Source: SZUA-430 sp046153995 (GTDB taxonomy: Bacteria > Pseudomonadota > Alphaproteobacteria > Micropepsales > Micropepsaceae). From it: a DNA stretch of 5,893 bases. Below the pieces are notes generated by a model, which was not told where the DNA came from, did not search any database, and saw only the letters and a list, made by a program, of their open reading frames with translations. The first letter of the stretch is position 1. Every line of letters starts with the position of its first letter. Shown one piece after another: positions 3,952 through 5,893 of the stretch. The position numbers were made by a program, and so were the translations under genes. The DNA lies in the NCBI GenBank assembly GCA_046153995.1, contig JBJXEH010000052.1:1-5893 (forward strand), given 5' to 3'.

Positions 3952-5893
3952 ATGACGCGTGCATTCGCCTTTGGCGTGTTGAGCCTGGTTCTGGCGGCAG
4001 GTGTTGTGATCGCCGCCGACCTGCAATCGGACGACACCTCAGTAGACGTCTTCATGAAGGGCGAGTCGCCAGGAGACGGTTGGAGCCAGTACGGCGGTGA
4101 TCAAGGCGGCATGCGCTATAGCAAAGTAGCGCAGATCACAGCGGCGAACGTCGACGATCTCATTCCGATTTGGACTTACTCGACCGGCGACATCGCCAAG
4201 CGCGATGCGAAGACGATGCGGCGGACGAAGTTCGAGGCGACGCCGATCTTGGTCGGCGACAAGCTGGTGCTGTGCTCATCGTTCAACGAAGTGATCGCGC
4301 TCGACCCGGGGACAGGCAAGGAGCTGTGGCGGTTCGATTCGAAGATTCCGACTGAGAAAGTTGGGCCGGCGAACAAGTTCAATTGCCGTGGGGTCGCGGC
4401 AAGACTCGCTTCCGACGATATTATGCCGAACGTCCGTCCTGCATGTTGGGATCAACTGTTTGCAGCGACGAACGATGCTCGCTTGATTGCCTTGGACCCT
4501 CTGACGGGAAAGTCGTGCCCGGAGTTTGGTACAAACGGCGAAGTCAAGGTCGATGCAGGCATGGCGTTAGAGTGGCCAGGCGAGTTTCAGATTACGTCTG
4601 CGCCGATCATTGTTGGCGGTGTTGTGATTGTCGGGTCAGCGATTGGCGATAATGCCCGAGTGAAGGCGCCGTATGGCACGGTGCGCGCGTTCGACTTTCA
4701 CACAGGCGCGCCGAAGTGGTCATGGGATCCGGTGCCTCGTGATGCGAACGATCCGGCGGCGAAGACTTGGGGCGAGGGCTACAAAGACGTTGGGCATGCG
4801 AATGTTTGGGCGCCGATGTCGGTGGATGAGACGCGCGGGTTGGTGTTCTTGCCGACTTCTTCGGCCAGTCCGGACTTTTTTGGGGGTTTGCGGCCGGGGG
4901 ATAACAAGCATTCGAACTCGGTTGTCGCGTTGAAGGCTGAGACGGGGGAGCTCGTTTGGGCGTTTCAGACGGTGCATCACGATGTTTGGGACTATGACAA
5001 TCCGGCGCAGCCGACGCTGGCCACCATCGACGTCGAGGGTAAGCCCCGCGATGTCGTGATCCAGCCGACGAAGCAGGGGTTCTTGTTCGTGCTCGATCGC
5101 GACACGGGCGAGCCTGTGTTTCCCGTTGAGGAACGGCCGGTGCCGCAAGGGGGCGTTGCGGGTGAGGTGTTGTCGCCGACGCAACCCTATCCGACCGTCA
5201 TTCCGGCGCTGGCGCCGCAGAAGATTTCGGCGGATGAGGCGTTCGGCCTCACGCCTTGGGATCGCGAGGCTTGCCGGAAGCTGATCGCCGACACGCGCAA
5301 CGAGGGGCTCTACACGCCGCCGTCGTTGAAGGGGACGCTGATGTTTCCGTTCACGGGCGGGGGCATGAACTGGGGCGGCGTTGCGTTCGATCCAGTGAAG
5401 CAGATCGTCTATGCGAACACATCGCGGATGCTGCACCGGATCACGCTGTTTCCGGCGGCCGAATTCGACAAATTGGACGAGAAGTTTCCCGATCGCGAAG
5501 TGTCGCCGCAGAAAGGTGCCGCTTACGGGATGATACGTGACACCTTGCTGTCGCCGTTGGGGCTGCCGTGCAATCCGCCGCCGTGGGGCGTGCTCGCCGC
5601 TGTCGACTTGAAGACCGGCAAGATCGCGTGGGAGGCGACGCTTGGGACGACGGAAGAACTCGCGCCGCTGAACATCGCGCTCAACACGGGCACGCCAACG
5701 CTTGGCGGACCGCTGGTGACGGCGGGCGGGCTGGTGTTCATCGGCGCGACGGCGGACAGATATTTGCGCGCGTTCGATGCGGCCAGCGGCGCGGAGTTGT
5801 GGCAAGGCCGCTTGCCGGCGCCTGGCATCGCTACGCCGATGACCTATGAGTGGAAGGGCCGCCAGTTCGTGGTGATCGCGGCGGGCGGGCACG
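3952..5893 (+). CDS. Periplasmic PQQ-dependent dehydrogenase, glucose/quinate-type beta-propeller; C-terminus beyond right edge
   Basis: The 647 visible residues resemble the catalytic domain of quinoprotein glucose/quinate dehydrogenases, which oxidise sugars or alcohols in the periplasm with pyrroloquinoline quinone. Residues 1-22 form a signal peptide (MTR, hydrophobic 4-20, then Ala-Ala). The multi-pass membrane domain of E. coli Gcd is absent. Propeller repeats of the form xxxDxxTGxxxW occur at about 115-126, 179-192, 244-256, 324-336, 379-390, 548-560 and 605-617. HHDVWDYDNPAQPTL (342-356) followed by PTKQGFLFVLDR (372-383) places Asp347 and Lys374 exactly 27 apart, matching Asp466 and Lys493 of E. 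coli Gcd as I recall them. CRG (145-147) and CNPPPWG (540-546) are further family marks. There is no vicinal Cys pair as in methanol dehydrogenases and no CxxCH haem motif in the visible part. Only some 20-40 residues are probably missing. The substrate and electron acceptor are unknown, and no PQQ-synthesis gene is present in the window. Confidence 0.92.
   Translation, partial: MTRAFAFGVLSLVLAAGVVIAADLQSDDTSVDVFMKGESPGDGWSQYGGDQGGMRYSKVAQITAANVDDLIPIWTYSTGDIAKRDAKTMRRTKFEATPILVGDKLVLCSSFNEVIALDPGTGKELWRFDSKIPTEKVGPANKFNCRGVAARLASDDIMPNVRPACWDQLFAATNDARLIALDPLTGKSCPEFGTNGEVKVDAGMALEWPGEFQITSAPIIVGGVVIVGSAIGDNARVKAPYGTVRAFDFHTGAPKWSWDPVPRDANDPAAKTWGEGYKDVGHANVWAPMSVDETRGLVFLPTSSASPDFFGGLRPGDNKHSNSVVALKAETGELVWAFQTVHHDVWDYDNPAQPTLATIDVEGKPRDVVIQPTKQGFLFVLDRDTGEPVFPVEERPVPQGGVAGEVLSPTQPYPTVIPALAPQKISADEAFGLTPWDREACRKLIADTRNEGLYTPPSLKGTLMFPFTGGGMNWGGVAFDPVKQIVYANTSRMLHRITLFPAAEFDKLDEKFPDREVSPQKGAAYGMIRDTLLSPLGLPCNPPPWGVLAAVDLKTGKIAWEATLGTTEELAPLNIALNTGTPTLGGPLVTAGGLVFIGATADRYLRAFDAASGAELWQGRLPAPGIATPMTYEWKGRQFVVIAAGGH

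Noticed and set aside
4720..5892. Long open frame of 390 codons on the minus strand opposite the PQQ dehydrogenase
   Set aside because: It is very rich in Arg and lacks any family pattern. The plus-strand frame has clear propeller and catalytic motifs, so this is a shadow of GC-rich codon use.

Overview
The window looks like a chromosomal segment of a GC-rich alphaproteobacterium. Three things point there. FGAM synthase is split into the three-part PurS/PurQ/small-PurL form. A zeta-type F1-ATPase inhibitor (DUF1476 family, essentially alphaproteobacterial) lies beside purC. Codon use is GC-rich. The genus cannot be fixed from the sequence. No mobile element, CRISPR array, tRNA or rRNA was seen.

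Left part, minus strand (3387 down to 1): a purine-biosynthesis cluster read in the order purC, purS, a secreted DUF2059 protein, purQ, purL. purC/purS overlap through ATGA and purQ/purL through GTGA, so each pair is probably translationally coupled. PurS, PurQ and PurL form the enzyme that converts FGAR to FGAM. PurC acts later in the pathway, making SAICAR. purL runs off the left edge with its N-terminal 333 residues visible. The odd member is the DUF2059 gene, which encodes a probable exported protein and separates purS from purQ with 86- and 103-base gaps. A perfect-length 8-bp hairpin lies in the gap just after purS.

Centre (3388-3567): a divergent intergenic region that should hold the purC promoter on the minus strand and the promoter of the zeta gene on the plus strand. 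It contains a perfect TTGACA box framed by a 6-bp inverted repeat.

Right part, plus strand: a 107-residue F1-ATPase inhibitor (zeta subunit) and, 60 bases further on, a periplasmic PQQ-dependent dehydrogenase of the glucose/quinate family. The dehydrogenase has a signal peptide but no multi-pass membrane domain, and is cut by the right edge after 647 residues.

Most of the window is housekeeping. The points most worth a second look are the DUF2059 insertion in the pur cluster, the pairing of the ATPase inhibitor with purine synthesis at one divergent promoter region, and the substrate of the compact PQQ enzyme. I do not see convincing evidence for a wholly new system.
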